A DNA stretch of 64,000 nucleotides from Peptococcaceae bacterium UBA7702 (GTDB lineage Bacteria > Bacillota > Dehalobacteriia > UBA7702): NCBI GenBank assembly GCA_002482535.1, contig DLGE01000001.1, positions 946,536 to 1,010,535 on the forward strand, read 5' to 3'. The notes beneath the pieces were generated by a model, which was not told the origin of the DNA, made no database searches, and was given only the letters and a program-made list of their open reading frames with translations. The position numbers were made by a program, and so were the translations under genes. Within the stretch, counting starts at the first letter, position 1. Each line of letters opens with the position of its first letter. Below, in pieces: positions 50,285 to 59,648 of this stretch.

Positions 50285-52765
50285 ATGGCTATCAAGAAAA
50301 GTGAAATTTACAGCCAAATTTGGGCTGCATGTGATAAACTGCGCGGAGGTGTTGAGCCTGCGCGTTATAAGGATTATATCCTGACATTGTTGTTCGTTAA
50401 ATATGTCTCTGACCGCTTTAAGAGCAACGATATGTGGGATATTGAAGTCCCGCAGGGCGGCAGTTTTGATGATATAATTAAGCTCAAAGGTACAAAAAAT
50501 ATTGGCGAGGGTATTAATATTGCCATTAGCGCACTTGCAGAGGCAAACGAATTAAAAGGTATTATCGATATTGCCGACTTTAACAGTGATGAGCTTGGTA
50601 CTGATAAAGAGGCTGTGGACAAGCTCTCCGGCTTGATAGAGATATTTCAGAAGCCGGAGCTTGATTTTACATATAATCGCGCAGGTGGAGATGATATTCT
50701 TGGCGATGCCTATGAATATTTGATGCAGAATTTCGCCAAAGATTCCGGCAAAAGCAAAGGGCAATTTTATACACCCGCCGAGGTTTCCCGTATCATTGCA
50801 CAGATTATCGGGATTGATCAGGCAACAGGAACAGACAAAACCCTTTATGATCCTGCGTGCGGATCGGGCTCATTGCTGATTCGCGCTGCGGACGCTGCCC
50901 CGAAAAAAACAGACGGCACTCCCAATGTAGCAATTTATGGGCAGGAGATAACGAAAGAGACGGCTGGTCTTGCTCGCATGAATTTTGTGTTGCATAACAT
51001 GGCGGCGGCTGAGGTTGCCGGAAACAAGAGCACTCTTGCCAATCCACAATTTAAAGATGAGCGCAATCCAAATCTTCTTAGAACGTTTGACTACATTGTC
51101 ATGAACCCGCCGTTCTCCTATAAGTCTTGGATGGATGGCATGAACATCACTGTCAAAGGTGATGTGGCAACAGAACCGTTTGGCCGCTTTGACAGCTACA
51201 AAGTGCCGCCAGAAAAGAATGGTGACTATGCGTGGTTCCTCCATGTACTTCGTTCATTGAAATCTACAGGTAAGGCAGCTATCATTCTGCCGCATGGCGT
51301 TTTGTTCCGTGGCAATTCAGAGGCCGATATCCGCAAAGAAATCATTGATAGAGGCTATATCAAGGGCATTATTGGTCTACCTGCCAACTTGTTTTTTGGG
51401 ACAGGCATACCTGCCTGCATTATTGTGATTGATAAAGAAGATGCAGCAGAGCGTCAAGGCGTTTTTATGATTGATGCCTCCAAAGGATTTATCAAAGACG
51501 GCAACAAAAACCGTCTGCGTGAACAGGACATACATAAAATTGTTACAGTATTTAATGAGCAGGGTAAGCTGGACAAATACTCCCGTTTCGTGCCCAACGA
51601 TGAAATCAAAATCACCAATGAGTACAACCTGAACATTCCCCGTTATATTGATAGCAGCGAGCCGGAAGACTTGCAGGACATCAACGCGCATTTGAACGGT
51701 GGCATTCCTGAGATTGATATTGAAAACATGGCAGAGTTTTGGAAGGTCTACCCTTCCATGAAAGCGATGCTGTTCAAACCATTGCGTGATGGATATTATC
51801 AGCCTGTGGTGGAAAAGGATGATGTGGTCGGCGCTATTACTTCCCATGCGGAGTTTATCAGCCATGCCAATATGGTGGATGGCGCATATTCGGCATGGAA
51901 AGAAAAAGTCACCCAAAAGCTGATGAATCTAAATCAAGGGGACGAACCGAAGGCGATTATCCGCGAGCTGTCGGAATCGCTTCTTTCAGCGTTTTCCGAA
52001 GTTCCGTTGATTGATAAATATGATGTTTTCCAAAAGCTGATGGAATACTGGGCAGACACCATGCAGGACGATGTGTATGCCGTCTGCTTTGACGGATATG
52101 GTATTGGTCGCAAAATTGCTTATGAATACACCACAAAAAAGAAAAAGGTCAATGGCATTACTGTTGAAGAAAAGACCGACAAAGTAAAAAGCTACGATGG
52201 GGAAATCATCCCCAAATCACTGCTAATTGAGCATTTTTATCCTGAGGAGCTTAGCGCTCTGCAAAAACACCAGGGAGAGCTAGATCGTATTGCGGCACAG
52301 CTTGAGGAGCTTATAGAAGAAAACAGCGGTGAGGACGGATACTTTACATCATTAGACAATATGAAAGACGCAACAATCAAAGCCCGTATAAAAGTCATTA
52401 AGAACGATGCCGACAATGCGGCAGAACTTACGGTTTTAGAGGAATATCTGCGTTTGTCTGGCATTGAGTCGAACGCCAAGAAAATGCTGAAACAGGCTGA
52501 TATTGCTTTGGACATGCAGGCACGAGAAAAATACGAAAAGCTGACAGATTCAGAAATCAAGCAGCTTTTGGTGGAAGAAAAATGGTTTCGCGCCATTTAT
52601 AACGGAATTGATGCCATCCATTCAGCCGTGTCACATCGGCTTTCTTCCCGCATTACTGAGTTGGTGGAGCGGTACGAGTTTACCCTGCCCAAATGTGAGG
52701 ATGAAGTTGCAAAGTTGGAAAGCAAGGTCAAATCTCATTTAGAGAGGATGGGGTTTGTATGGTAG
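50285..52765 (+). CDS. hsdM: Type I restriction-modification methyltransferase subunit
   Basis: The adenine-N6 methyltransferase subunit of a type I complex, 826 residues. N-terminal HsdM_N helices ('SQIWAACDKLRGGVEPARYKDYILTLLFVKYVSDRF'), SAM motif I 'LYDPACGSGSLLIR' (Asp189), catalytic NPPF at residues 274-277, then 'KAAIILPHGVLFRGNSEADIRK'. The protein is longer than classical HsdM (about 500-530) by a C-terminal ~300-residue extension with helical and coiled segments ('LQKHQGELDRIAAQLEELIEEN'), as in the long HsdM class. GGAGAG precedes the ATG at 50285. It overlaps hsdS by seven bases. Confidence 0.94.
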   Translation: MAIKKSEIYSQIWAACDKLRGGVEPARYKDYILTLLFVKYVSDRFKSNDMWDIEVPQGGSFDDIIKLKGTKNIGEGINIAISALAEANELKGIIDIADFNSDELGTDKEAVDKLSGLIEIFQKPELDFTYNRAGGDDILGDAYEYLMQNFAKDSGKSKGQFYTPAEVSRIIAQIIGIDQATGTDKTLYDPACGSGSLLIRAADAAPKKTDGTPNVAIYGQEITKETAGLARMNFVLHNMAAAEVAGNKSTLANPQFKDERNPNLLRTFDYIVMNPPFSYKSWMDGMNITVKGDVATEPFGRFDSYKVPPEKNGDYAWFLHVLRSLKSTGKAAIILPHGVLFRGNSEADIRKEIIDRGYIKGIIGLPANLFFGTGIPACIIVIDKEDAAERQGVFMIDASKGFIKDGNKNRLREQDIHKIVTVFNEQGKLDKYSRFVPNDEIKITNEYNLNIPRYIDSSEPEDLQDINAHLNGGIPEIDIENMAEFWKVYPSMKAMLFKPLRDGYYQPVVEKDDVVGAITSHAEFISHANMVDGAYSAWKEKVTQKLMNLNQGDEPKAIIRELSESLLSAFSEVPLIDKYDVFQKLMEYWADTMQDDVYAVCFDGYGIGRKIAYEYTTKKKKVNGITVEEKTDKVKSYDGEIIPKSLLIEHFYPEELSALQKHQGELDRIAAQLEELIEENSGEDGYFTSLDNMKDATIKARIKVIKNDADNAAELTVLEEYLRLSGIESNAKKMLKQADIALDMQAREKYEKLTDSEIKQLLVEEKWFRAIYNGIDAIHSAVSHRLSSRITELVERYEFTLPKCEDEVAKLESKVKSHLERMGFVW

Positions 52766-54495
52766 AGCTAAAAGGATGGGACATAAAGCCTATAAAGGAA
52801 ATTGCCCCTTTACAAAGAGGCTTTGATTTGCCAAGTAAAGGCATTATAAAAGGGAAATATCCTGTTATCTTTTCAAATGGCATCGGTGCTTATCATAATA
52901 CGTTTATGGCGAAGGGACCGGGTCTTGTCACCGGACGATCTGGGACAATAGGCTCATTAACTTTTATTGAGGGCGATTATTGGCCACATAATACCACTTT
53001 ATGGGTGACGGATTTTAATGGTAATAATCCTAAATATGTTTACTTCTTGTACCAAACGTTAAACTGGCAGCTGTACAAATCGGGATCAGGCGTTCCAACA
53101 CTTAATCGCAATGATGTACATGATACAAAGCTACTTATTCCTACCGACTCAAAGGAACAAATAGCTATTGCCGAAGCCCTTTCTGATACGGACAACTTGA
53201 TTGCGTCCCTTGAAAAGCTGATTGCGAAGAAAAAGGCCATTAAGCAGGGCGCAATGCAGGAGCTTTTTACAGGAAAAAAGCGGCTGCCGGGGTTTAATGG
53301 GGAGTGGGTTGAAAGCCCCTGTGCAGAACTTGGTGCTTTTTTCAAAGGAAAAGGAATCTCAATGCAGGATACATGCGAAATAGGAAATCCTTGTATTATG
53401 TATGGAGATATTTATGTGAAGTTTGATACTCACTTCAAACATACAGATTACTTTATAGGTAATGAAACCGCTCGTAATAGTACATTGGCGAAAAAAGGAG
53501 ATTTGTTTTTTACTGCATCTGGTGAGACGGTAGAGGAAATTGGAAAATGCGTTTCATATCAGGGCAGTAACAGCATCTATATCGGTGGCGACATTATTGC
53601 GATGACTCCAAACGATGACGTTGACAGTCTTTTTTTGGCGTATGCTCAAAACAGCGGTTATTTATTGAAACAAAAAGCTACAATGGCGCAAGGGCACACA
53701 GTCGTACATATTGGCCTCGAGCAAGTGAAGCGCTTAATGGTAAAATTGCCTCCGTCTCTGAAAGAACAATCTGCCATTGCTTCTCTCTTGTTCGATATGG
53801 ATGCTGAAATTGAGCAGCTTGAAAAGAAACTGGCGAAGTACCGCCTTATCAAGGAGGGTATGATGCAGGAACTCCTGACGGGGCGGATACGGCTGATTGA
53901 GACCGATAAGAAGGCCGAAACCGCACCAAAAGGTCACAATCAACAGTACGATGATGCTCTTGCCATATCTGCGATTGTCAATGCCTTTTACGATGATAGG
54001 TTTATCCTTGGGCGGGTGAAGGTACAAAAGCTTTTATATCTCTTGCGCCGCAAGCAGGATGCAGATGTGTCGGCTTTCAAGAAAAAGGCGGCAGGGCCCT
54101 ATAATGAGAAAGCTCGGTATAAGGGTGGTGAGTCGATCGCAATTAAGAGCGGATATATTACAGTTGAACGTAATGACAAGGGTTCTAAGTTCAGCAAAGG
54201 CAAAAAAATTGATATTGCCCTGAAATACGTCGGCAATATGCAGCCGGAGATTGATTGGCTGTTTGAAAAGTTCGGGTTTTATAATATAAACAAGGATACC
54301 AAAAACCTTGAAGTGCTTGCAACGGTGGATATGGCCGTCTGTGAGCTTGAGAAGGATGGCAAAGCGGTTAATCTTGACACCGTCAAAGAGGTGATTCGTT
54401 CTAATAAAGAATGGGCACCGAAGTTGCAGAAGCCATATTTTACGGATACTGCCATCAGTCAGGCGATACATGAAAGCAAGGAGCTTTTTGATTAA
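52759..54495 (+). CDS. hsdS: Type I specificity subunit with C-terminal Panacea/DUF4065-like domain
   Basis: HsdS recognises the DNA target. Target-recognition domain 1 spans about residues 1-140, with the first spacer helix 'DTDNLIASLEKLIAKKKAIKQGAMQELFTGKKRLPGF' (143-179). Domain 2 spans 183-340, with the second spacer 'DMDAEIEQLEKKLAKYRLIKEGMMQELLTGRIRL' (346-380). A ~180-residue extension then starts at about 398: 'LAISAIVNAFYDDRFILGRVKVQKLLYLLRRKQ', 'KKKAAGPYNEKARYKGGESI', 'IKSGYITVERNDKG'. KxQKLLY plus GPYN resembles the Panacea (DUF4065/SocA) antitoxin fold. At 578 residues it is well over the usual ~400. Confidence 0.88.
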   Translation: MVELKGWDIKPIKEIAPLQRGFDLPSKGIIKGKYPVIFSNGIGAYHNTFMAKGPGLVTGRSGTIGSLTFIEGDYWPHNTTLWVTDFNGNNPKYVYFLYQTLNWQLYKSGSGVPTLNRNDVHDTKLLIPTDSKEQIAIAEALSDTDNLIASLEKLIAKKKAIKQGAMQELFTGKKRLPGFNGEWVESPCAELGAFFKGKGISMQDTCEIGNPCIMYGDIYVKFDTHFKHTDYFIGNETARNSTLAKKGDLFFTASGETVEEIGKCVSYQGSNSIYIGGDIIAMTPNDDVDSLFLAYAQNSGYLLKQKATMAQGHTVVHIGLEQVKRLMVKLPPSLKEQSAIASLLFDMDAEIEQLEKKLAKYRLIKEGMMQELLTGRIRLIETDKKAETAPKGHNQQYDDALAISAIVNAFYDDRFILGRVKVQKLLYLLRRKQDADVSAFKKKAAGPYNEKARYKGGESIAIKSGYITVERNDKGSKFSKGKKIDIALKYVGNMQPEIDWLFEKFGFYNINKDTKNLEVLATVDMAVCELEKDGKAVNLDTVKEVIRSNKEWAPKLQKPYFTDTAISQAIHESKELFD

Positions 54496-54526
54496 CGGAT
54501 GTATGTTTAGATGAGGAGGGTTCTAT

Positions 54527-57500
54527 ATGAGCGTCGGTGAAAGAGAAAAGAAAACGCAGGAGCGGGTCATCAAGCTCTTTGTAAATGAGCTGGGATACAC
54601 TTATCTCGGTGATTTTACCGACCGCTCGAATAACTCCAATATTGAGCAGGAATATCTGCGTGCATTTTTGCAAAAGCAGGGTTATTCCGCTGTTCTCATT
54701 GACCGCGGTATCCGTGAGCTTGTCAACACGGCAGGAAATCAACAGCTAAGCCTGTATGATCTGAACAAAGCTACGTATGCCCTGATCCGTTATGGGACAA
54801 AGGTCAGTGAGAGCGTAGGACAGCATAAAGTCACGGTTAATTATGTGAATTGGGATAGTCCACTTGAAAACGACTTTTATATTGCGGAGGAAGTCACCTA
54901 TTACGGCAAACAACAAAAACGCCCGGATTTGGTGCTGTATATAAACGGAATTGCCTTTGGTGTGATAGAGCTCAAACGCAGCACGGTATCCATGTCCGAA
55001 GGGATACGCCACAACCTCACCAACCAGCGCAAAGAGTTTATTCTACCGTTTTTCGCCACAATTGGGCTTATTATGGCTGGCAACGATTCCGAGGGGCTCC
55101 GCTATAGCGTTACAGGTACGCCTGAAAAGTATTTTCTCTCTTGGAGTGAGGATGAAACTGCCACAGATAAGGTATCTGGTTCCATTCGCAATACAAATGA
55201 AAGCTATCCCGTTAAGCTGGACAAGAATCTGATTTCGCTTTGCAGCAAAGAGCGTTTTGTCGAGATATTACATAATTTTATCGTTTACGATGCTGGAACA
55301 AAAAAGACCTGTCGCCCCAATCAATTTTTTGGGGTGAAGGCTGCGCAAGATTATATCAAGCGTCGTGAGGGGGGAATTATCTGGCACACCCAGGGCTCCG
55401 GAAAGTCACTAACGATGGTATGGCTAAGCAAATGGATTAAAGAGAACGTACCCGATAGCAGGATCTTGATCGTTACCGACCGCGATGAACTGGATACTCA
55501 GATAGAGCGAGTGTATAAAGGTGTGGATGAGAAGATTGTCCGCACCAAAAGTGGGCGCGATTTGGTAAACAAAATCAATGACACTTCGCCAGCTCTTATG
55601 TGTTCGCTGATTCATAAGTTCGGTAGGCGTGGGGGTGAAGCATCGGAAAAGGATTATGAGAGCTTTATTGAAGAAGTAAAAGCTGCATTGCCTCAGAACT
55701 TTTCTCCTAAGGGTGATTTCTATGTTTTCGTAGACGAGTGCCATCGAACTCAATCCGGCAGGCTGCATAAGGCGATGAACATTATTCTGCCAAATGCTGT
55801 CTTTATTGGATTTACTGGTACACCGCTGATGAAAAAAGATAAACTTATGAGTCTTGAAATATTTGGCCCGTATATCCATAAATATAAGTTTGATGAGGCT
55901 GTACGAGATAAGGTTGTACTTGATCTGCGTTATGAAGCGCGTGAAGTGGAGCAGGATGTCATTTCACAAGAAAAGATCGACGTTTGGTTTGAATCGAAAA
56001 CAAGCGGTCTTAATGATGTTGCGAAGGCAAGACTGAAAAAACGCTGGGGAAATCTGCAAAAGGTATTCAGCTCAAAAGCACGGCTGGGCGTTATAGCGTC
56101 TGACATTATCTTTGATATGGAGACAAAACCACGACTTCGCGAAGAAGGGCGCGGTAATGCTATGTTGGTTGCAAGCAGCATTTATCAGGCGTGTAAATAC
56201 TACGAGATATTTCAAGATAGCGGCTTAAAGAAATGCGCCATTGTAACGTCTTATACTCCAAATCCCGGCGATTTGAGGGCAGAAACAGTTGGTGAAGATG
56301 GCGAGACCGAAACCGCAGAGCAATATGAGATTTATCGCAAAATGTTGGACGGCAAGGATGCCGATACCTTTGAAGCGGAAGTAAAACAGAAGTTTGTTGA
56401 ACAGCCTGACCAAATGAAATTACTCATTGTGGTTGATAAACTGTTGACTGGATTTGATGCACCGGCAGCCACCTATCTTTACATCGATAAATCAATGCGA
56501 GATCATGGCCTCTTCCAAGCGATTTGCAGGGTTAACCGCCTTGATGGTGAAGATAAGGACTTTGGCTATATCATCGACTACAAAGATTTATTCCGTTCCC
56601 TTGAAAAAGCAGTTGAGGATTATACCTCTGAGGCGTTTGATAATTATGATGCAGCGGATGTGTCTGGCCTCCTCAATAACCGTCTCGATAAAGCAAAGGA
56701 ACAACTTGACGATGCGTTGGAGGCACTACGCGCACTCTGCGAACCCGTGGCTGTGCCCAAGGACGAAATTGATTATATCCACTATTTTTGCGGTAGAAAC
56801 TCCGAAGCGTTTGATTTAGATGAGCTTGAAGAAAACATACCGAAGCGGGAGCAGCTCTATGATCTTTCCGCTACGGCAATGCGGGCTTTTTCCGAGGTGT
56901 CAGGAGAGCTAAAAGAGAAATATGCATATACATCGGAACAAATAAAGGCCCTTGATGGTGAAGTACAGCACTTTATCAAAGTGCGGGATGTTGTTCGGGC
57001 GGCAAGTGGGGATTACATCGATCTTAAAGGTTATGATCCTGATATGCGGCATCTGATCGATACCTACCTTTCGGCCAACCCGAGTCGCGTGCTTTCTTCT
57101 TTTGGTGATATTCCGCTGGTTCAGCTTCTTGTTGAACGCGGGATTGATACGGTCAAAGATATGCCTGCAAAGACCAAAAAGGAACAAGAGGCTGTTGCTG
57201 AGACCATTGAAAACAATGTGCAGAAGGAAATCGTCGAGAAACGCCAGAGCAATCCCAAATACTACGAAAAAATGTCTGCTTTGTTGCGTGAACTTATTGA
57301 ACAGCGACGCAATGAAGTAATCAATTACGAGGAATACCTAAAGCAGATTGTGGAACTGGCAAAGGATATTCGCCAGCCGGAAAGTACTTCGCGTTATCCC
57401 GATCGCATTAGAAATAGCTCTGCAATGCGGGCACTTTATGACAATTTAGATGGAGACGAAGACCTTGCCGTCAGTGTTCATCAGGCCATTCTTGAAGCGC

Positions 57501-57631
57501 GATTAGACGGCTTTAGAGGGAACATTGTAAAGGAAAGAAAAATACGGCGTTCAATAAAAGCTGCCCTGCATGGTGATAAAGCGAAGGCGGAGGAATTGAT
57601 GAAAATCGTAATCGAGCAGGGTGAATATTGA
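54527..57631 (+). CDS. hsdR: Type I restriction endonuclease motor subunit
   Basis: The nuclease-translocase of the type I complex, 1034 residues. The N-terminal PD-(D/E)XK site is Asp134, Glu148, Lys150 in 'RPDLVLYINGIAFGVIELKRS'. SF2 helicase motifs: 'HTQGSGKSLTMVWLSKWI' (Walker A), 'VFVDECHRTQSG' (DECH box), 'IGFTGTPLM', 'VVDKLLTGFDAPAATYLYIDKSM' and 'LFQAICRVNRLDGEDKDFGYIIDY'. All catalytic residues are present, so it should be active. GAGGAGG precedes the ATG, 31 bases after hsdS. Its stop overlaps the metallopeptidase start. Confidence 0.96.
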   Translation: MSVGEREKKTQERVIKLFVNELGYTYLGDFTDRSNNSNIEQEYLRAFLQKQGYSAVLIDRGIRELVNTAGNQQLSLYDLNKATYALIRYGTKVSESVGQHKVTVNYVNWDSPLENDFYIAEEVTYYGKQQKRPDLVLYINGIAFGVIELKRSTVSMSEGIRHNLTNQRKEFILPFFATIGLIMAGNDSEGLRYSVTGTPEKYFLSWSEDETATDKVSGSIRNTNESYPVKLDKNLISLCSKERFVEILHNFIVYDAGTKKTCRPNQFFGVKAAQDYIKRREGGIIWHTQGSGKSLTMVWLSKWIKENVPDSRILIVTDRDELDTQIERVYKGVDEKIVRTKSGRDLVNKINDTSPALMCSLIHKFGRRGGEASEKDYESFIEEVKAALPQNFSPKGDFYVFVDECHRTQSGRLHKAMNIILPNAVFIGFTGTPLMKKDKLMSLEIFGPYIHKYKFDEAVRDKVVLDLRYEAREVEQDVISQEKIDVWFESKTSGLNDVAKARLKKRWGNLQKVFSSKARLGVIASDIIFDMETKPRLREEGRGNAMLVASSIYQACKYYEIFQDSGLKKCAIVTSYTPNPGDLRAETVGEDGETETAEQYEIYRKMLDGKDADTFEAEVKQKFVEQPDQMKLLIVVDKLLTGFDAPAATYLYIDKSMRDHGLFQAICRVNRLDGEDKDFGYIIDYKDLFRSLEKAVEDYTSEAFDNYDAADVSGLLNNRLDKAKEQLDDALEALRALCEPVAVPKDEIDYIHYFCGRNSEAFDLDELEENIPKREQLYDLSATAMRAFSEVSGELKEKYAYTSEQIKALDGEVQHFIKVRDVVRAASGDYIDLKGYDPDMRHLIDTYLSANPSRVLSSFGDIPLVQLLVERGIDTVKDMPAKTKKEQEAVAETIENNVQKEIVEKRQSNPKYYEKMSALLRELIEQRRNEVINYEEYLKQIVELAKDIRQPESTSRYPDRIRNSSAMRALYDNLDGDEDLAVSVHQAILEARLDGFRGNIVKERKIRRSIKAALHGDKAKAEELMKIVIEQGEY

Positions 57632-58338
57632 TGATAAATCTGAATGTTGGTGGGATTGACATATCCGCTGAAAAGAAGCAAATAAAAAATATGTATATAC
57701 GAGTTATTCCACCAGATGGGAAGGTCAGGATAACTGCGCCGATGTCTGCGACAGAAGATGCAATCCGTATGTTTGCCGTATCTCGTATTGCTTGGATAAA
57801 AAAGCAACGACAAAAGTTTGTTGAACAGCCAAGGCAGACTGAACGCAGGTATGTGACTGGTGAAAGCTATTTTCTATGGGGAAAACGGTATCGTTTGGAT
57901 GTCGCATATAGTAGTGTTAGAAATGATGTTTCTATAAGCGGTCAAAAAATAGTGTTGCAGGTGAGAAAAGACAGCACTCCGCAACAGCGCGCAAATGTAA
58001 TGGATGAGTGGTATAGAGAAGTATTGAAGGATGCTATTTCTCCAGTATTTGAGAAGTGTGAGAGGCTTGTCGGGGTTAAGGCAAACGAGTGGCAAGTAAA
58101 AAACATGAGAACCAAATGGGGTACATGCAATATACAAGCAAGGCGTATCTGGCTCAATTTACAACTGGCAAAAAAGACACCTGAATGCCTTGAATATGTG
58201 ATTATCCACGAACTTGTTCATTTATTGGAGAAAAACCATAACGATGTTTTCAAGGGGTATATGGATAGGTTTTATCCCAACTGGAGGACTGTGAAAGCAA
58301 ACCTGAATGATCAGATGCTGGATCATATGGAGGAATAA
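57631..58338 (+). CDS. YgjP-type (DUF45) metallopeptidase
   Basis: A 235-residue M48-like zinc metallopeptidase. 'KNMRTKWGTCNIQARRIWLNLQLAKKTPECLEYVIIHELVHLLEKNHNDVFKGYMDRFYP' contains HELVH with the further His in 'NHNDVF', the family signature. The ATG shares its A with the hsdR stop, so it is produced with the restriction subunit. This gene is often found beside hsdR in type I loci; a role in removing HsdR or a damaged complex is a reasonable inference, not shown. Confidence 0.9.
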   Translation: MINLNVGGIDISAEKKQIKNMYIRVIPPDGKVRITAPMSATEDAIRMFAVSRIAWIKKQRQKFVEQPRQTERRYVTGESYFLWGKRYRLDVAYSSVRNDVSISGQKIVLQVRKDSTPQQRANVMDEWYREVLKDAISPVFEKCERLVGVKANEWQVKNMRTKWGTCNIQARRIWLNLQLAKKTPECLEYVIIHELVHLLEKNHNDVFKGYMDRFYPNWRTVKANLNDQMLDHMEE

Positions 58339-58365
58339 TGTGATAAGGCGCGACAGGAGGCAGAG

Positions 58366-59268
58366 ATGGGCGACATCAATCTATTCTCTTTAAACGGACA
58401 GGTTGTGCAATTATCACCAACTGCGTTTCATTTAGAGCGTGAGTTGCAAGTGCTTGTTGAGAAAAACATGAGCACATTCTTTGGCGTAACCTTTTTACAA
58501 TCCGAATTTTCTATTCCAAACGGACGCATTGATAGCCTTGGAATCGATGAAAATTATTGTCCGGTCATCTTTGAATATAAGCGCAGCCAAAATGAAAATG
58601 TCATTAATCAGGGGCTATTTTACCTTGACTGGTTGATGGATCATAAGGCTGAGTTCAAATTGTTGGTCATTGAAAAGCTGGGCATGGATATTGCAAACAA
58701 AATTGACTGGTCTATCCCCTGCGTTATCTGTATAGCGAGCGACTTTACAAAGTTTGATGAGCACGCAGTTAACCAGATGCAGAAGAATATAAGACTTATC
58801 AAGTACAAGAAGTTTGGGAACGGACTTATCCTGTTTGAGCAGATCAATGCGCCCGATGTCAAACCAATTTCAGAATCTAATGGCGATACTCAGCAAACAA
58901 AAAAGACAGCGGATAAAACATTTGCGGAGCAATTGGCAGGAACAAGTAGCGAACTCCGAGAGATATATTACGAGATTCGTGATTACATCTTATCGCTTGG
59001 GGATGATGTGTCTGAAAATCAGCTAAAGCTGTATTGTGCTTACAAAAAGATTAGAAATATTGTCTGTGTCGAAGTTCGGCAAAAGAGCATCCTTCTTTAC
59101 ATGAGGTTGAACCCCGATAATTTCCCCGAAGAGCAATCAAAAGGTATTTTGCGCGATGTTCGTAATGTGGGGCACTGGGGAACTGGAGAAGCGGAAGCGA
59201 CGATAAAAAACGCAAAAGATTTTGAAAGCATTAAGTATCTTGTTGATATATGCTATAATGAGAATTAG
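58366..59268 (+). CDS. PD-(D/E)XK-like protein with C-terminal DUF5655 domain
   Basis: A 300-residue protein. The N-terminal half has a nuclease-like core 'GRIDSLGIDENYCPVIFEYKRSQNENVINQ' (Asp in GRID, then E-x-K) resembling NucS/DUF91 folds. The C-terminal ~110 residues ('YYEIRDYILSLGDDVSENQLKLYCAYKKIRNIVCVEVRQKSILLYMRLNP') match DUF5655. AGGAGG precedes the ATG; it lies 27 bases after the metallopeptidase and closes the operon. Such proteins accompany type I R-M loci; whether this one cuts DNA is unknown. Confidence 0.85.
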   Translation: MGDINLFSLNGQVVQLSPTAFHLERELQVLVEKNMSTFFGVTFLQSEFSIPNGRIDSLGIDENYCPVIFEYKRSQNENVINQGLFYLDWLMDHKAEFKLLVIEKLGMDIANKIDWSIPCVICIASDFTKFDEHAVNQMQKNIRLIKYKKFGNGLILFEQINAPDVKPISESNGDTQQTKKTADKTFAEQLAGTSSELREIYYEIRDYILSLGDDVSENQLKLYCAYKKIRNIVCVEVRQKSILLYMRLNPDNFPEEQSKGILRDVRNVGHWGTGEAEATIKNAKDFESIKYLVDICYNEN

Positions 59269-59372
59269 CAATTAGCATGGGAACAATTGCGTCGATAATT
59301 GTTGAAACATATTTGCTTAACCCGTAAACCTCCTGCAATTGCACAGTGAATACGACCTATGATAGATGCACC

Positions 59373-59394
59373 TTGATAGATTTTTGATAGCAAA
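59373..59394 (+). repeat. 11-bp tandem repeat, right arm-type sites
   Basis: TTGATAGATTT then TTGATAGCAAA, again at an 11-bp pitch and in the same orientation as the left pair at 43850-43871. Confidence 0.55.
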
Positions 59395-59494
59395 AGTTCG
59401 GCAACCCGTTAGGATAAGGATAACTGAAATCATATCCTATCAAATGAAATTAAAATATCTAAACGAAAAAGTTTAGAAACGAGATTAACTCGGC

Positions 59495-59506
59495 GAGTGG
59501 GAGTAA
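59495..59506 (+). repeat. attR candidate
   Basis: GAGTGGGAGTAA repeats the guaA tail with one mismatch, and GTAAGCC follows where CGAAGCC follows guaA. It lies about 100 bases outside the right TTGATAG pair. Confidence 0.5.
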
Positions 59507-59609
59507 GAAAGTAAGCCTACTAAAGCACTACATTTTGAGTAATATCTCTAAAGATATCATAAGTTAAAAACTGCGTAATGTTTTAGTTCAAAAGCATACA
59601 AAATTAATG

Positions 59610-59648
59610 ATCCTCCGGCAATAAATTGCATTCGGGGGACATTTTTGT
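59610..59648 (+). terminator. Hairpin outside attR
   Basis: CCTCCGGCAA pairs imperfectly with TTGCATTCGGGGG and is followed by ACATTTTTG. Confidence 0.5.

Larger units (their letters stand above)
43780..59506 (+). mobile_element. Degenerate integrative mobilisable element at the 3' end of guaA
   Basis: Limits are the guaA tail GAGTGGGAATAA (43780-43791) and its near-copy GAGTGGGAGTAA (59495-59506). Each end has two 11-bp-spaced TTGATAG repeats just inside. Content in order: repressor, excisionase, interrupted integrase, MobC-like, RepA helicase, iteron-like repeat and oriT-like region, frameshifted relaxase, then defence cargo (SLOG protein, XRE regulator, type I R-M with accessory genes). 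guaA 3' ends are known insertion hot spots for genomic islands. The integrase and relaxase are broken, so it should be immobile unless helped in trans. Confidence 0.72.
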
